From: Dehalococcoidia bacterium
GTDB taxonomy: Bacteria; Chloroflexota; Dehalococcoidia; Bin125
Assembly: GCA_022826965.1 (NCBI GenBank)
Contig: JAJDTU010000002.1
Span: forward strand, 248,001-312,000
Direction of reading: 5' to 3'
Length of the DNA: 64,000 bases
Shown here: piece by piece, positions 33,703 through 42,729 of the stretch
Position numbering within the stretch: the first letter of the stretch is position 1
How the letters are laid out: each line of letters opens with the position of its first letter
Notes under the pieces: model-generated
The model's database searches: none
The model's input: the letters and a program-made list of their open reading frames with translations, nothing else
What the model was told of the DNA's origin: nothing
Position numbers and translations under genes: made by a program

Positions 33703-34589
33703 GCGCCGCGAAGACGCGGGTCGAAAATGTCGCGGACCGAGTCGCCGACAAGGTTGAAACCGAGCACGGCAATCGTCATGGCGACGCCTGGGAAGATACT
33801 CAGGTGAGGGTGTTTCCAGTTCGTTCGCGCCTCGGTCAACATGCGTCCCCAGGACGGGTCGGGCGGCGGCACGCCGAGGCCGAGGAATGAGAGCGCTCCC
33901 TCAAACAAGATCGCGCCGCCGAGGATGGCGGTCACGTAAATCAGCAGAGGCGGGCCCATGTTGGGTAGCACGTGCCGCCAGAGGATGCGGTAGGGAGATG
34001 CCCCGATGAGCTGGGCAGCCTCGACATACTGCTCGGCCAACGTTGCCAGCGTGCTAGCTCGCACGATGCGGACCATGCTCACGGCGAAGAGGATTCCCAT
34101 GCCCAGCGCCACCGATTGCCAGCCGCGGCCGATCACCTGAGACAATAGGAGCAGCAGCACGAGCCCGGGGAAGGCGAGCAGCATGTCGATGATTCGCTGC
34201 AGGAAGAGATCGACGGCGCCCTTGGCGTAGGCCGAGACCATGCCCAGCACCAGGGCAGCGCCGACGCCGATTGCCATTGCTCCAAGGGCCAGCGACATCG
34301 AGAGGCGGGCGCCCGCGATGACGCGGGCCAGGTAGTCACGGCCGAGCCTATCCGTGCCAAACCAGTGTTCCCCACTGGGGCCAACCAGGATGTCGGCGGA
34401 AATCGTCTCAGCATCACCGGCGATCAGTGGTCCGACCGCGGCGAGGAAGATTACGACGAGGACGATCACCAGCCCAAACGCGCCGAGCGGATGTTGCCGC
34501 AGGAGCCGGCGCGCACGGACGCGGAACGGGGGCTGCTCGGGAATCCCGTACGCATCAAAGACAACTGCGCCAGGTTCTGCAGTGCTCAC
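33699..34589 (-). CDS. ABC permease, DppC/OppC type (with SBP5-7)
   Basis: A 296-residue DppC permease: helix GAFGLVIVLVVIFLAAVGPL, signature HWFGTDRLGRDYLARVIAGA, EAA-type loop YVEAAQLIGASPYRILWRHV and C-terminus GDSVRDIFDPRLRGA. Its start overlaps the DppB stop by 4 nt. It is the last gene of the minus-strand block that starts at the amidase. Relative to the other DppC proteins here it has the divergent FPGVAMTIAVLGFNLV ending. Confidence 0.95.
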   Translation of the reverse strand: MSTAEPGAVVFDAYGIPEQPPFRVRARRLLRQHPLGAFGLVIVLVVIFLAAVGPLIAGDAETISADILVGPSGEHWFGTDRLGRDYLARVIAGARLSMSLALGAMAIGVGAALVLGMVSAYAKGAVDLFLQRIIDMLLAFPGLVLLLLLSQVIGRGWQSVALGMGILFAVSMVRIVRASTLATLAEQYVEAAQLIGASPYRILWRHVLPNMGPPLLIYVTAILGGAILFEGALSFLGLGVPPPDPSWGRMLTEARTNWKHPHLSIFPGVAMTIAVLGFNLVGDSVRDIFDPRLRGA

Positions 34590-35542
34590 TGGAAACGAAT
34601 CCTTGGATCAAACATGCCGTAACTCAGGTCGACGAGCAGGTTGACCATGATGAACGCCGCTCCGAAGATCAGCATCCATACCTGGACCACCGGAAGGTCG
34701 TTGTTTAGCAGCGATTGAACGAGATAGCGACCCATACCCGGGATGGCGAAGATCTGCTCCACGATCACCGCCCCGGCGACACCGTTGGCGAAGACGAGAC
34801 CGATCAACGTGATCAGCGGAATCATCGCGTTGCGCAGCGCATGGCGCAGGACCACGACATACCCGGTGAGTCCCTTGGCGTACGCGGTGCGTACGTAGTC
34901 CTGCCGCAAGACTTCGAGCATCTCGGAGCGCGCGACGCGGCCGAGGACTGCCGCTCCGGCCAGCGCCGCAATCGCGGCGGGCACGATCATCTGGATGAGG
35001 TTCGTGCCGGGTTCCTCCCATAGCTGCACATAGGGAACAGGCGGCGCATACCCCCAGAGCACGAGAGGAACGACGATCACCAATGTCGCGAGCCAGAAAT
35101 TGGGAATCGCGAGGAAGAGGATCGTGACAAAGCGAATGCTGTAATCGTCGGTCCTGTTTTGGCGCACGGCCGACCAGACCCCCGTTCCAATCCCAAGGGG
35201 GATGTAGATCAGCAGCGTCAGGACGAGCAGCTCGACCGTGACCGGCATGCGGCGACGGAAGTTGTCGAGAATGTCCTCCTTGGTCAGCCAGGATGTGCCG
35301 AAGTCGCCGCCAAATACCTGCCCGATCCAGGTGACATATTGAACGTGGACCGGCTTGTCGAGGCCGAAGTGCGCTTCCAGTTTGGCCCGATCGTCTGCAT
35401 TCGCGGTCCCAGGGAACCCGGCGGCCAAGCGGGCATCGATCACCGAGCCCGGCACCAGCCGAATCAAGCCGAAGACGAAGATCGACAGCAGGATCACCGT
35501 GATCGGCAAGAGCATCAGGCGCCGGAAGATGTAGTTGCGCAT
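34586..35542 (-). CDS. ABC permease, DppB/OppB type (with SBP5-7)
   Basis: A 318-residue DppB permease: first helix RRLMLLPITVILLSIFVFGL, large first loop with FGLDKPVHVQYVTWIG, EAA loop QDYVRTAYAKGLTGYVVVLR and C-terminus LSYGMFDPRIRFQ. It has a less common extension in the middle, YAPPVPYVQLWEEPGTN, between helices. GC-rich repeat copy E lies immediately upstream, between it and SBP5. Confidence 0.95.
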   Translation of the reverse strand: MRNYIFRRLMLLPITVILLSIFVFGLIRLVPGSVIDARLAAGFPGTANADDRAKLEAHFGLDKPVHVQYVTWIGQVFGGDFGTSWLTKEDILDNFRRRMPVTVELLVLTLLIYIPLGIGTGVWSAVRQNRTDDYSIRFVTILFLAIPNFWLATLVIVVPLVLWGYAPPVPYVQLWEEPGTNLIQMIVPAAIAALAGAAVLGRVARSEMLEVLRQDYVRTAYAKGLTGYVVVLRHALRNAMIPLITLIGLVFANGVAGAVIVEQIFAIPGMGRYLVQSLLNNDLPVVQVWMLIFGAAFIMVNLLVDLSYGMFDPRIRFQ

Positions 35543-35552
35543 CGCTCTCTAT

Positions 35553-35622
35553 GTTCCGGGGGTCGCCCCCCTCTGCCCCTTCAGGACATCTCCCCCCGCT
35601 GCGCAGGGAGAGAGTTGGAGAG
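35553..35622 (-). repeat. GC-rich palindromic repeat, copy E (reverse orientation)
   Basis: Read on the minus strand it has GCGGGGGGAGATGTCC then AGAGGGGGGC, the same order as copies A-D. It sits in the 84-bp gap between SBP5 and the DppB gene, mirroring copy D between SBP1 and its permease. Confidence 0.7.
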
Positions 35623-35626
35623 TGGT

Positions 35627-37477
35627 TTAGGCCTCGGCACCCTCGGGGATTTCGTCGAACCACATGCCCCAGAGGATTGCATTGGACGCGGTCGGTCCTG
35701 GCGTCGGGCGGAATCCTCTCATGTAGGAGCGGAACGCGACAGTGACCGTACTCCACGACCAGTACAGCCTCGGGTTCCACTCCTCCAGCAGGCGGTCCTG
35801 CGCTTCGTCGTAGATCTCCTTGCGCTCTTCGACGTCGAAGACGGAACGTCCCTTTTCGACCAGCGCGTCGAACTCCGGGTTGGAGAAGTTGCCATAGTTC
35901 TGTCCACCGGTGGTGTGCAGGTCGTTGTAGAGCAGGTCCGGGTCGGAGGCGCCCTGCTGACCAAGCATGATCATCGAGAACTCACGGTTCTGGCGCGCAG
36001 CCAGAGCGTCCGTGGTGGTCAGTTCGTTGATGCCGGTGTTGATGCCAACCTCAGCTAGATTCTGCTGCAAGACAACGGCATAGTCCGTCGCATTGGGCGC
36101 CCAGATGTCCAGCGGCGGGAACCCGTTGAGGTCGACACCCGACGCGTCGAGGAGCTGGCGTGCTTCGGCCAGGTCCTCCTGGCGTAGGTCGCCGGAGCGG
36201 TAGCCGGGCAACTGGCGCAACTCATCCTCGGTGCGGCCGTAAGGCTGGATTGCGACCGCGATCGGTCCACCGATCACGAGACCGCCGAGCGACAGCGCGA
36301 TCAGCTGCTCGCGGTCGGCGGCCAGGTGGACGGCGTTGCGTACTCTCGGGTCGGTGTACGGCTCGACCTCGCAATGGATGTGCGTAGCCATGCCGAAGGT
36401 GACCGGGTTGGGCACGCCGGTTACTTCCTCCTCACCCATCTCGTCGATCGCCGCCTGGAAGTCAGTGAAAGCGCCGGTCCATTGGTAGCTGAGGAAGTCG
36501 GTCTGGCCGTCAACGAACGCCGCAATGCGCAGCGCATCGTCGGGCAGGGCGATGCCGCGGTAACCGTCGAAATACGGCTGGCCTTCCTTGTAGTAGTTGG
36601 GATGCCGCACGAGATTCAGTTCGACCTCAGGTTCGCGCGATTCGCCCATGAAGGCGCCGGTGCCGATCTGGGCTTCGAAGTCGGTCGACAGCCCCTCGTC
36701 GCCGAACGCATCGACGGCGTCACGCGAGACCATCAGCATGTTGTCTTCGGCGATCGCTTTGAGGATCGGCGAGAACACCTGTCCGGCCTGCACATGCATC
36801 GTCAACTCGTCCGTCGCCTCGAATTTGTCGACCAGAGCGAAGCGGTCTTTGAAGACGAACTCGGGGTTGTCGAAGCCAAACCGCTCGAGTCCGAAGACAG
36901 CGTCTTCGGCGGTGAACTGGCGTCCGTCCAGCGGCGGCTTGGGATGCCAGTACACGTTGGGCTTAATCGAGTAGATGAAGTTGAGCTCGTCCACGACCTC
37001 AGGCAAGTCCGCCATGCCCTCATGGATGACAAAGCCCTCGTCGAGGTAGTTGATCCAGTCGTAGATCTGGTGGACGCCGGCGTAGGTGCCGCCGTGGATC
37101 ACGATCGCCGGGTCGAAAATGCCGCCGTCAGACATCACGATGCGGACGATGCCGCCCTGCTTGGGCCCATCGGCGGCAGCCTGGGCTTGCGCCTGAGCGG
37201 CCGCCTGCTGTTGCTGTTGTTCTTGCGCGGTCTGGGTCTGGGCCTGTTGCTGCGCGGCCTGTTGGTCCGCCTGTTGCTCGACCTGCGCCGCCTCTTGCTG
37301 TTGCTGCTGCTGTTGTTGCACAGCTGCGGAAGCGGGCTGATCGTCATCGTCATCATCGCCGCAGCCGACGAGCGTCAATCCTGCCGCGCCGACACCCGCA
37401 CGCGCACTCGCCTTCAGTAGTCCACGCCGCGACATTCGGGTTCGGCGCATTCGGGTCCAGTAGTTTCGCTCAGCCAT
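35627..37477 (-). CDS. SBP5: Tat-lipoprotein substrate-binding protein, tandem paralog
   Basis: A 616-residue family-5 receptor with leader AERNYWTRMRRTR, SRRGLLK (Arg17-18), lipobox LVGC with Cys39, Asp run and Gln/Ala-rich linker to about residue 103. The mature domain begins KQGGIVRIVMSDGGIFDPAI and includes VHQIYDWINYLDEGFVIHEG and a C-terminal YWSWSTVTVAFRSYMRGFRP. It is the closest relative of SBP6, almost collinear along its full length, and both resemble SBP7 more distantly. It lies nearest the permease pair and lacks a recognisable CATACT-type promoter, so it probably depends on read-through from SBP6. A TAGAAT (minus strand, 37514-37509) is a weak -10 candidate. Confidence 0.93.
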   Translation of the reverse strand: MAERNYWTRMRRTRMSRRGLLKASARAGVGAAGLTLVGCGDDDDDDQPASAAVQQQQQQQQEAAQVEQQADQQAAQQQAQTQTAQEQQQQQAAAQAQAQAAADGPKQGGIVRIVMSDGGIFDPAIVIHGGTYAGVHQIYDWINYLDEGFVIHEGMADLPEVVDELNFIYSIKPNVYWHPKPPLDGRQFTAEDAVFGLERFGFDNPEFVFKDRFALVDKFEATDELTMHVQAGQVFSPILKAIAEDNMLMVSRDAVDAFGDEGLSTDFEAQIGTGAFMGESREPEVELNLVRHPNYYKEGQPYFDGYRGIALPDDALRIAAFVDGQTDFLSYQWTGAFTDFQAAIDEMGEEEVTGVPNPVTFGMATHIHCEVEPYTDPRVRNAVHLAADREQLIALSLGGLVIGGPIAVAIQPYGRTEDELRQLPGYRSGDLRQEDLAEARQLLDASGVDLNGFPPLDIWAPNATDYAVVLQQNLAEVGINTGINELTTTDALAARQNREFSMIMLGQQGASDPDLLYNDLHTTGGQNYGNFSNPEFDALVEKGRSVFDVEERKEIYDEAQDRLLEEWNPRLYWSWSTVTVAFRSYMRGFRPTPGPTASNAILWGMWFDEIPEGAEA

Positions 37478-37515
37478 GGTGCTCCCTTTCCCGCAACTCT
37501 TGCCTCGGATTCTAG

Positions 37516-37568
37516 CCGCGCTGCGGGGAGACCCCCCTCAGCGTTCGTCAACTCCCCCAGAGGGGGGA
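37516..37568 (-). repeat. GC-rich repeat-like element, copy F, between SBP6 and SBP5
   Basis: On the minus strand the element reads CCCCCCTCTGGGGGAG, a spacer with TTGACGAACG, then GAGGGGGGTCTCCCC. It belongs to a related but distinct palindromic type. It occupies the position where other SBP genes have their -35 box. Confidence 0.6.
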
Positions 37569-37594
37569 CACAGAAGCAGATCAGATTTCTTTCG

Positions 37595-39448
37595 TTAGGA
37601 CTGAGCTCCTTCTGGGATCTCGTCGAACCACATGCCCCAGAGGATCGCATTGGACGCGGTCGGTCCCGGCGTCGGGCGGAAGCCCTTCAGATAGGACCGC
37701 ATCGCGACGGTGACCGTGCTCCAGGACCAGTACAGTCTGGGATTCCATTCGTTGAGCAAGCGATCCTGCGCTTCGTCGTAAATCGCCTTGCGCTCTTCCA
37801 CCTCGAAGACTGAGCGGCCCTTCTCAACAAGCGCGTCGAACTCGGGCTCGGAGAAGTTGCCGTAGTTCTGACCGCCGGTGGTGTGCAGGTCGTTGTAAAG
37901 CAGATCTGGATCGGACGCACCCTGTTGGCCGAGCATGATCATCGAGAACTCTCTGTTCTGGCGCGCGGCCAAGGCGTCGGTGGTGGTCAACTCATTGATC
38001 CCGACGTTGATGCCGACCTCAGCCAGATTCTGCTGCAAGACCACGGCGTAGTCCGTAGCGCTGGGCGCCCAGATGTCGAGCGGCGGGAAGCCGTTGAGGT
38101 CGACACCCGCGGCGTCAAGCAGCTGGCGCGACTCGGCCAAGTCTTCCTGGCGGAGGTCGCCGGAGCGATAGCCCGGAAGCTGTCGCAACTGATCCTCGGT
38201 CCGGCCGTAGGGCTGAATCGCGACCGCGATCGGCCCGCCGATCACGAGTCCGCCAAGTGAGAGCGCGATCAGCTGCTCGCGGTCGGCGGCCAGGTGGACG
38301 GCGGTGCGCACCCGCGGGTCGGTGTAGGGCTCGACCTCGCAGTGGATGTGGGTGGCCATGCCGAAGGTGACCGGGTTGGGCACGCCGACCACTTCGTCCT
38401 CGCCTAGCTCGTCGCGGGCCGCCTCCAGGTCGACCAATGAGCCAGTCCACTGGCGATCGAGGAAGTCAATCTGGCCATCAACGAACGCGGCAACGCGCAG
38501 CGCGGCATCGGGGAGAGCGATGCCCTTGTAGCCGTCGAAGCAGGGTTGGCCCTCCTTGTAGTAGTTGGGGTGTCCGGCCAGGACCAACTCGACCTCCGGT
38601 TCGCGCGACACGCCCATCATCCCACCCGTACCGATCTGCGCTTCGAAGTCAGTGGAGATGCGTTCATCGCCGAAGGCGTCGACGGCGTCGCGCGAGACCA
38701 TCAGCATGTTGTCTTCGGCGATCGCTGTGAGAATCGGCGAGAACACCTGTCCCGCCTGCACATGCATGGTCAGCTTGTCGGTCGCTTCGAACTTGTCGAC
38801 GATCGAGAACCGGTCCTTGAAGACGAATTCCGGGTTGTCGAAGCCGAAGCGCTCGAGCCCGAAGGCGGCATCCTCGGCGGTGAACTGGCGTCCGTCCAGC
38901 GGCGGCTTGGGATGCCAGTAGACGTTGGGCTTGATCGTGTAGACGAAGTTGAGTTCATCGATCACCTCCGGGAGCTCGGCCATGGCGGAGGTGAGGACAA
39001 AGCCCTCGTCGAGGTAGTTGACCCAGTCGTAGATCTGGTGGACGCCGGCGTAGGTACCACCGTGGATGGCGATCGCCGGGTCGAAGATGCCGCCGTCGGA
39101 CATGGAGATGCGAACGGTGCCGCCTTGCTTCGGTCCGTCCGCCGCCTGAGCCTGGGCCTGAGCGGCAGCCTGCTGTTGTTCCTGCTGTTCCGCCGCAGCC
39201 TGGGTCTGGGCCTCTTGCTGCATCGCTTGCTGCTCGGCCTGCTGTTCGACCTGTGCCGCCTGTTGGTCCTGTTGCTGCTGCTGTTGCACCTCGGCGGCGG
39301 CGGACTGCGCATCGTCGTCGTCATCGTCGCCACAGCCAACGAGCGCGAGCCCCGCTGCGCCAACGCCGGCGCGCGCACTCGCCTTCAGTAGCCCGCGCCG
39401 CGACATCCGACCGCGCCCCATTCGAGTCCAGTAGTTCCGCTCGGGCAT
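37595..39448 (-). CDS. SBP6: Tat-lipoprotein substrate-binding protein, tandem paralog
   Basis: A 617-residue receptor. The leader is PERNYWTRMGRGR, SRRGLLK, lipobox LVGC with Cys39, then Asp run and Gln/Ala/Glu-rich linker to about 102. The mature domain KQGGTVRISMSDGGIFDPAI and the rest match SBP5 almost residue for residue, for example PLDGRQFTAEDA and VGINELTTTDALAARQNREF-like segments. Differences concentrate in surface segments such as LDRQWTGSLVDLEAARDELG. It is a recent duplication of SBP5 by eye. It has its own promoter at 39511-39539. Retention of two near-copies suggests dosage or subtle ligand differences. Confidence 0.93.
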   Translation of the reverse strand: MPERNYWTRMGRGRMSRRGLLKASARAGVGAAGLALVGCGDDDDDDAQSAAAEVQQQQQQDQQAAQVEQQAEQQAMQQEAQTQAAAEQQEQQQAAAQAQAQAADGPKQGGTVRISMSDGGIFDPAIAIHGGTYAGVHQIYDWVNYLDEGFVLTSAMAELPEVIDELNFVYTIKPNVYWHPKPPLDGRQFTAEDAAFGLERFGFDNPEFVFKDRFSIVDKFEATDKLTMHVQAGQVFSPILTAIAEDNMLMVSRDAVDAFGDERISTDFEAQIGTGGMMGVSREPEVELVLAGHPNYYKEGQPCFDGYKGIALPDAALRVAAFVDGQIDFLDRQWTGSLVDLEAARDELGEDEVVGVPNPVTFGMATHIHCEVEPYTDPRVRTAVHLAADREQLIALSLGGLVIGGPIAVAIQPYGRTEDQLRQLPGYRSGDLRQEDLAESRQLLDAAGVDLNGFPPLDIWAPSATDYAVVLQQNLAEVGINVGINELTTTDALAARQNREFSMIMLGQQGASDPDLLYNDLHTTGGQNYGNFSEPEFDALVEKGRSVFEVEERKAIYDEAQDRLLNEWNPRLYWSWSTVTVAMRSYLKGFRPTPGPTASNAILWGMWFDEIPEGAQS

Positions 39449-39510
39449 GTTCTGCCCTCTCCAAACGACTCCGCCCTACGGGCTGCGGAGCCTGCTCAAC
39501 AAGTGCGCGT

Positions 39511-39539
39511 AGTATGCCGATCCCCACGCGGGCTTTCAA
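39511..39539 (-). promoter_or_regulatory. Promoter of SBP6 (TTGAAA-17-CATACT, minus strand)
   Basis: On the minus strand TTGAAA (39539-39534) and CATACT (39516-39511) are 17 bp apart. The -10 is 62 nt from the ATG. Confidence 0.65.
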
Positions 39540-39559
39540 CAAGCGCCATGGATCGCCGC

Positions 39560-41401
39560 CTAGGTAGGCCGGGTCTCGTCGAACCAACAGGCGTTCATGA
39601 CCTGGTTCGTAGGCGTGATGCCAGGCGTCGGCCGGTAACCCTGGAGCCAGGGGCGGTGTCCAATCGTGGGCAGACTCCAGTGCCACCAGAGACGCGGTGC
39701 GTGCTCTTCGAGCAACTTGGTCTGGATGTCGTCGTAGATTGCCTTGCGGTTCTCGGTACCGAACGTCGTGCGACCCTTGACGAGCATCGCATCGATCTCG
39801 GGATCGGAGAACTCGCCGTAGTTCTGCCCGGCTCCGGTGTGGAGGTCGTTGTAGAGCAGGTCGGGATCGGCGGCGGCTTGCTGGCCGAGCGTGATCATCG
39901 AGAATTCGTGGTTCTGGCGGGCGGCCAGGCAGTCGTTCGTGGTCTGCTCGAGAATCTCAACCTCGTAGCCGATCTCGCGGAAGTTCTGCTGCAGCACCTG
40001 GCCCTGGTCGGAGGCCCAGTCCCACACCTCCATCGGAGGAACCGTCGACGGATCGTAGCCGCTGGCTTCGAGCAGCTTGCGGCCTTCCTCGAGATCCGCC
40101 TCCCGCTCGGCGCCTTCGCGGTAGCCGGCGTTCTGCGAGAGTTGTTCGATGCCCCAGCCGTAGGGAGCGATCGTCTCGGCGACCGGTCCGCCGATCGTGC
40201 CTGCTCCCAGTGTGGTGGCGATGATCCCTGGCCGGTTGACCGCGTGGTGCAACGCGAGCCGCACGCGGGGGTCGGTGTACGGCTCACGGTTGACGTGAAT
40301 ATGGGTGGCCAGACCGAATGCGACCGGATTGGGTACCGCCACAATTGAATCTTCACCGGCTTCGGCTCGGACAGTTTCAATCTCGGACAGTTCGCCGTAC
40401 CACTGCAACCACAGGAATTCGAGGTTGCCGGCGATGTACTGCGCGATCCGGTTGGCGTTGTCGAGGCCCCAGATGACGTTGTAGCCGTCGAAGTAGGGCA
40501 ATTTGCCGCCGTCAGGGGCGGCACGGTAGTAGTTGGGATTCCGCTTCAGCACCGTCTCGACATCGGGCTCGCGTGAATCCAGCATCATTGAACCGGTGCC
40601 AACCACGAGGTCGGGGTTGCTGGAGACTTCCGCGTCGCCAAACTGGTCCACAATGTCGCGCGCGACCATGAGCGCGCCGGTTTCCGACATCGCCACGAGC
40701 AACGGGGCAAACGGCTCTGAGGCCTTGACGGTCATCGTGAGTTCGTCAACCGCTTCGAACTTCTCAACCAACGCGTAGCGGTCCTTGTAGACGAACTCGG
40801 GATTGTCCTGGCCGAATCGCTCGTAGCCAAAGACTGCGTCGTCGGCCGTGAACTGGCGGCCGTTCAGCGGGGGCAGGTCCTGCCAGTAGACGTCCGGTTT
40901 GATCTGGTAGATGAAGTTAAGCTCGTCGACGATCTCCGGCAGTTCCGCCATCGCGTCGGTGATCTCGTTGCCTTCATCCATGTAGTTGATGAAGTCGAAG
41001 CACTGGAAGATCGAGGCGTCGGTGCCGCCGTGGATAGTCACGGCGGGGTCGAACAGGCCGCCGTCCTCGCCCCAGACCTGAACCATGCCGCCGCGACGCG
41101 GCCCGCCGGCCTGCTGCTGGGCTTGCGCCTGCGCGACGGCCTCCTGCTGTTCCTGCTGCTCGTCGGCTGTGGCGGCTTGCTGCTGTTCCTGCATCGCCTG
41201 CTGCTCGGCCTGCGCCACCTGCTGCTCTTGTTGCTGCTGTTGCGCCTCGGCTGCGGCGGGTTGAGCGTCGTCGTCATCATCGCCGCAGCCGACCAGGGCG
41301 AGACCGGCCGCGCCAACGCCCGCGCGAGCGCTCGCCTTCAGCAGTCCACGTCGCGACATCCGACTTCGGCGCATCCTGGTCCAGTAGTTTCGCTCTGCCA
41401 T
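39560..41401 (-). CDS. SBP7: Tat-lipoprotein substrate-binding protein
   Basis: A 613-residue family-5 receptor with leader AERNYWTRMRRSR, SRRGLLK, lipobox LVGC with Cys39. Its linker to about residue 97 is shorter in Gln runs and richer in EQQ repeats. The mature domain begins RRGGMVQVWGEDGGLFDPAV and includes FQCFDFINYMDEGNEITDAM and LLYNDLHTGAGQNYGEFSDP. The last segment is shared with SBP5/6 (LLYNDLHTTGGQNYGNFS), so the three form one subfamily with SBP7 the most diverged. First SBP after the enolase-family gene of the minus-strand block, with its own promoter. Confidence 0.93.
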   Translation of the reverse strand: MAERNYWTRMRRSRMSRRGLLKASARAGVGAAGLALVGCGDDDDDAQPAAAEAQQQQQEQQVAQAEQQAMQEQQQAATADEQQEQQEAVAQAQAQQQAGGPRRGGMVQVWGEDGGLFDPAVTIHGGTDASIFQCFDFINYMDEGNEITDAMAELPEIVDELNFIYQIKPDVYWQDLPPLNGRQFTADDAVFGYERFGQDNPEFVYKDRYALVEKFEAVDELTMTVKASEPFAPLLVAMSETGALMVARDIVDQFGDAEVSSNPDLVVGTGSMMLDSREPDVETVLKRNPNYYRAAPDGGKLPYFDGYNVIWGLDNANRIAQYIAGNLEFLWLQWYGELSEIETVRAEAGEDSIVAVPNPVAFGLATHIHVNREPYTDPRVRLALHHAVNRPGIIATTLGAGTIGGPVAETIAPYGWGIEQLSQNAGYREGAEREADLEEGRKLLEASGYDPSTVPPMEVWDWASDQGQVLQQNFREIGYEVEILEQTTNDCLAARQNHEFSMITLGQQAAADPDLLYNDLHTGAGQNYGEFSDPEIDAMLVKGRTTFGTENRKAIYDDIQTKLLEEHAPRLWWHWSLPTIGHRPWLQGYRPTPGITPTNQVMNACWFDETRPT

Positions 41402-41460
41402 GGGAGTTCCCTTCCGTCCGAGCCGAGCACTTGATAGGGCACGGCGTTTTGCATGCGCGC

Positions 41461-41489
41461 AGTATGGCGACTCCCCTATCGAATTTCAA
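41461..41489 (-). promoter_or_regulatory. Promoter of SBP7 (TTGAAA-17-CATACT, minus strand)
   Basis: On the minus strand TTGAAA (41489-41484) and CATACT (41466-41461) have 17-bp spacing. The -10 is 59 nt before the ATG. Its sequence is the closest to that of SBP6. Confidence 0.65.
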
Positions 41490-41493
41490 CGAT

Positions 41494-42666
41494 TCAGGGC
41501 GAGGCGACCTTGCTGAACTGCTTCGACGGCATCGTCCCCAGCAACGGCGCCCAGCCGGGCTCGGGATGGGGCGGATGCGCCGCAAGCCAGTCCTCGTCGA
41601 TCGACGCGCCGAGCCCAGGAGCCTCCGGTACCGAGTAGAAACCGTCCTTGTGGGTCGGGAGTTCGCCGATGCAGGCGTCCCGGAACCAACCCCGCATGCC
41701 GCCCTCGTGAATCTTGAAATTGGGGATTGAGGCATCGACGTGCAGGGCGGCCAGGACTTCCATCGGTCCGTGGATCGCGTGTGGTTGGACTCCGACGTAC
41801 TGCGCCTCGGCCAGCGCGGCGATGCGCTTCATCTGCCCGATCCCGCCGGTCTGGATCATGTCAGGCTGAATCATGGCGACGATTTGCCGCTGCAAGAGGT
41901 CGAAGTACGTGAAGGGGCTGTAGATCCGCTCCCCCGTGGCGATTGGGATGTTGGTCCCGCGAGCGACCTGCTCCATGGCGTCGATGTTCTCGAAGGGGAC
42001 GGGCTCCTCGTAGACGAAGGGTCGATACTGCTCCATCTCGTTGCCGATCCGAATGGCTTCCGCCGGCGTCAGGCGACCATGGACCTCGACCAGCAACTCG
42101 ACCTCGAAACCGACCGCATCGCGCACCGCGGCGAGCGTGTCGATGGCCTTCTTCTCCGCCTCATAGGAAATGAACAACCCGCGATGATCGAACGGGTCGC
42201 CCTTCAGTGCGGTGAAGCCGCGCTCCAACTGACTCAGGGCGAACTCGGCCGCGCTCTCAGGCGACGGACCATCCCAGCGTCCGTAGGTCCAGATCTGGTC
42301 GCGCATCTTCCCGCCCAGCAGTTCGTAGACCGGCACACCCAGCGCTTTGCCCTTGATGTCGTAGAGCGCCATCTCGATTCCGGCCTGGGCGCTGTTCTGG
42401 ATCGGACCGCCGCGCGTGAAGTAACGGTGATGGATGGTCTGCCACAACTCTTCAATCCGGAAGGGATCCTCACCAGTGATCATGCCGCCGTATTCCTCGA
42501 CCAACGACGCCACGGCCGTCGGCCCGCAAGTCGCGTCGCCCCAGCCGGTGATGCCCTCGTCGGTCTCGACCTTGACGAAGACGTAGTTCCAGGGAGGGAA
42601 GTTGAACATGGGGTGGGCGGTAGTACCCGGTGAAGCGGGGATGGCGCTGATCTTGGTGATTTTCAC
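41494..42666 (-). CDS. Enolase-superfamily sugar-acid dehydratase-like protein (GalD/ManD-like)
   Basis: A 390-residue mandelate racemase/muconate lactonizing family enzyme. The capping domain has EGITGWGDAT, and the barrel carries metal ligands Glu194 (in LLVEVHGR), Glu220 or 221 (VYEEPVP) and Glu246 (ATGERIY). Asp269 (QPDMIQTGGIG) and His296 (QPHAIHGP) form the base dyad. His196, two residues after the first metal ligand, is the arrangement of D-galactonate and D-mannonate dehydratases, so dehydration of a sugar acid is the likeliest reaction. The first ligand is Glu rather than the usual Asp. It sits between a tandem CoA-transferase and SBP7. The exact substrate is unknown. Confidence 0.88.
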   Translation of the reverse strand: MKITKISAIPASPGTTAHPMFNFPPWNYVFVKVETDEGITGWGDATCGPTAVASLVEEYGGMITGEDPFRIEELWQTIHHRYFTRGGPIQNSAQAGIEMALYDIKGKALGVPVYELLGGKMRDQIWTYGRWDGPSPESAAEFALSQLERGFTALKGDPFDHRGLFISYEAEKKAIDTLAAVRDAVGFEVELLVEVHGRLTPAEAIRIGNEMEQYRPFVYEEPVPFENIDAMEQVARGTNIPIATGERIYSPFTYFDLLQRQIVAMIQPDMIQTGGIGQMKRIAALAEAQYVGVQPHAIHGPMEVLAALHVDASIPNFKIHEGGMRGWFRDACIGELPTHKDGFYSVPEAPGLGASIDEDWLAAHPPHPEPGWAPLLGTMPSKQFSKVASP

Positions 42667-42698
42667 GGAACGGTCCCTTGCGATTAGCTGTTTGGGCG

Positions 42699-42727
42699 AG
42701 GCTAGCGGTCGACCGATCCGGTGTCAG
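42699..42727 (-). promoter_or_regulatory. Possible promoter of the enolase-family gene (CTGACA-17-TAGCCT)
   Basis: On the minus strand CTGACA (42727-42722) and TAGCCT (42704-42699) are 17 bp apart, located at the end of the upstream CoA-transferase gene and just before the enolase-family start. It may allow separate expression within the block. Confidence 0.45.
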
Positions 42728-42729
42728 CG

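Noticed and set aside
37595-39448. SBP6 as a decaying duplicate of SBP5
   Set aside because: The frame is intact, the leader, lipobox and ligand domains are complete, and it has its own promoter, so it appears functional.
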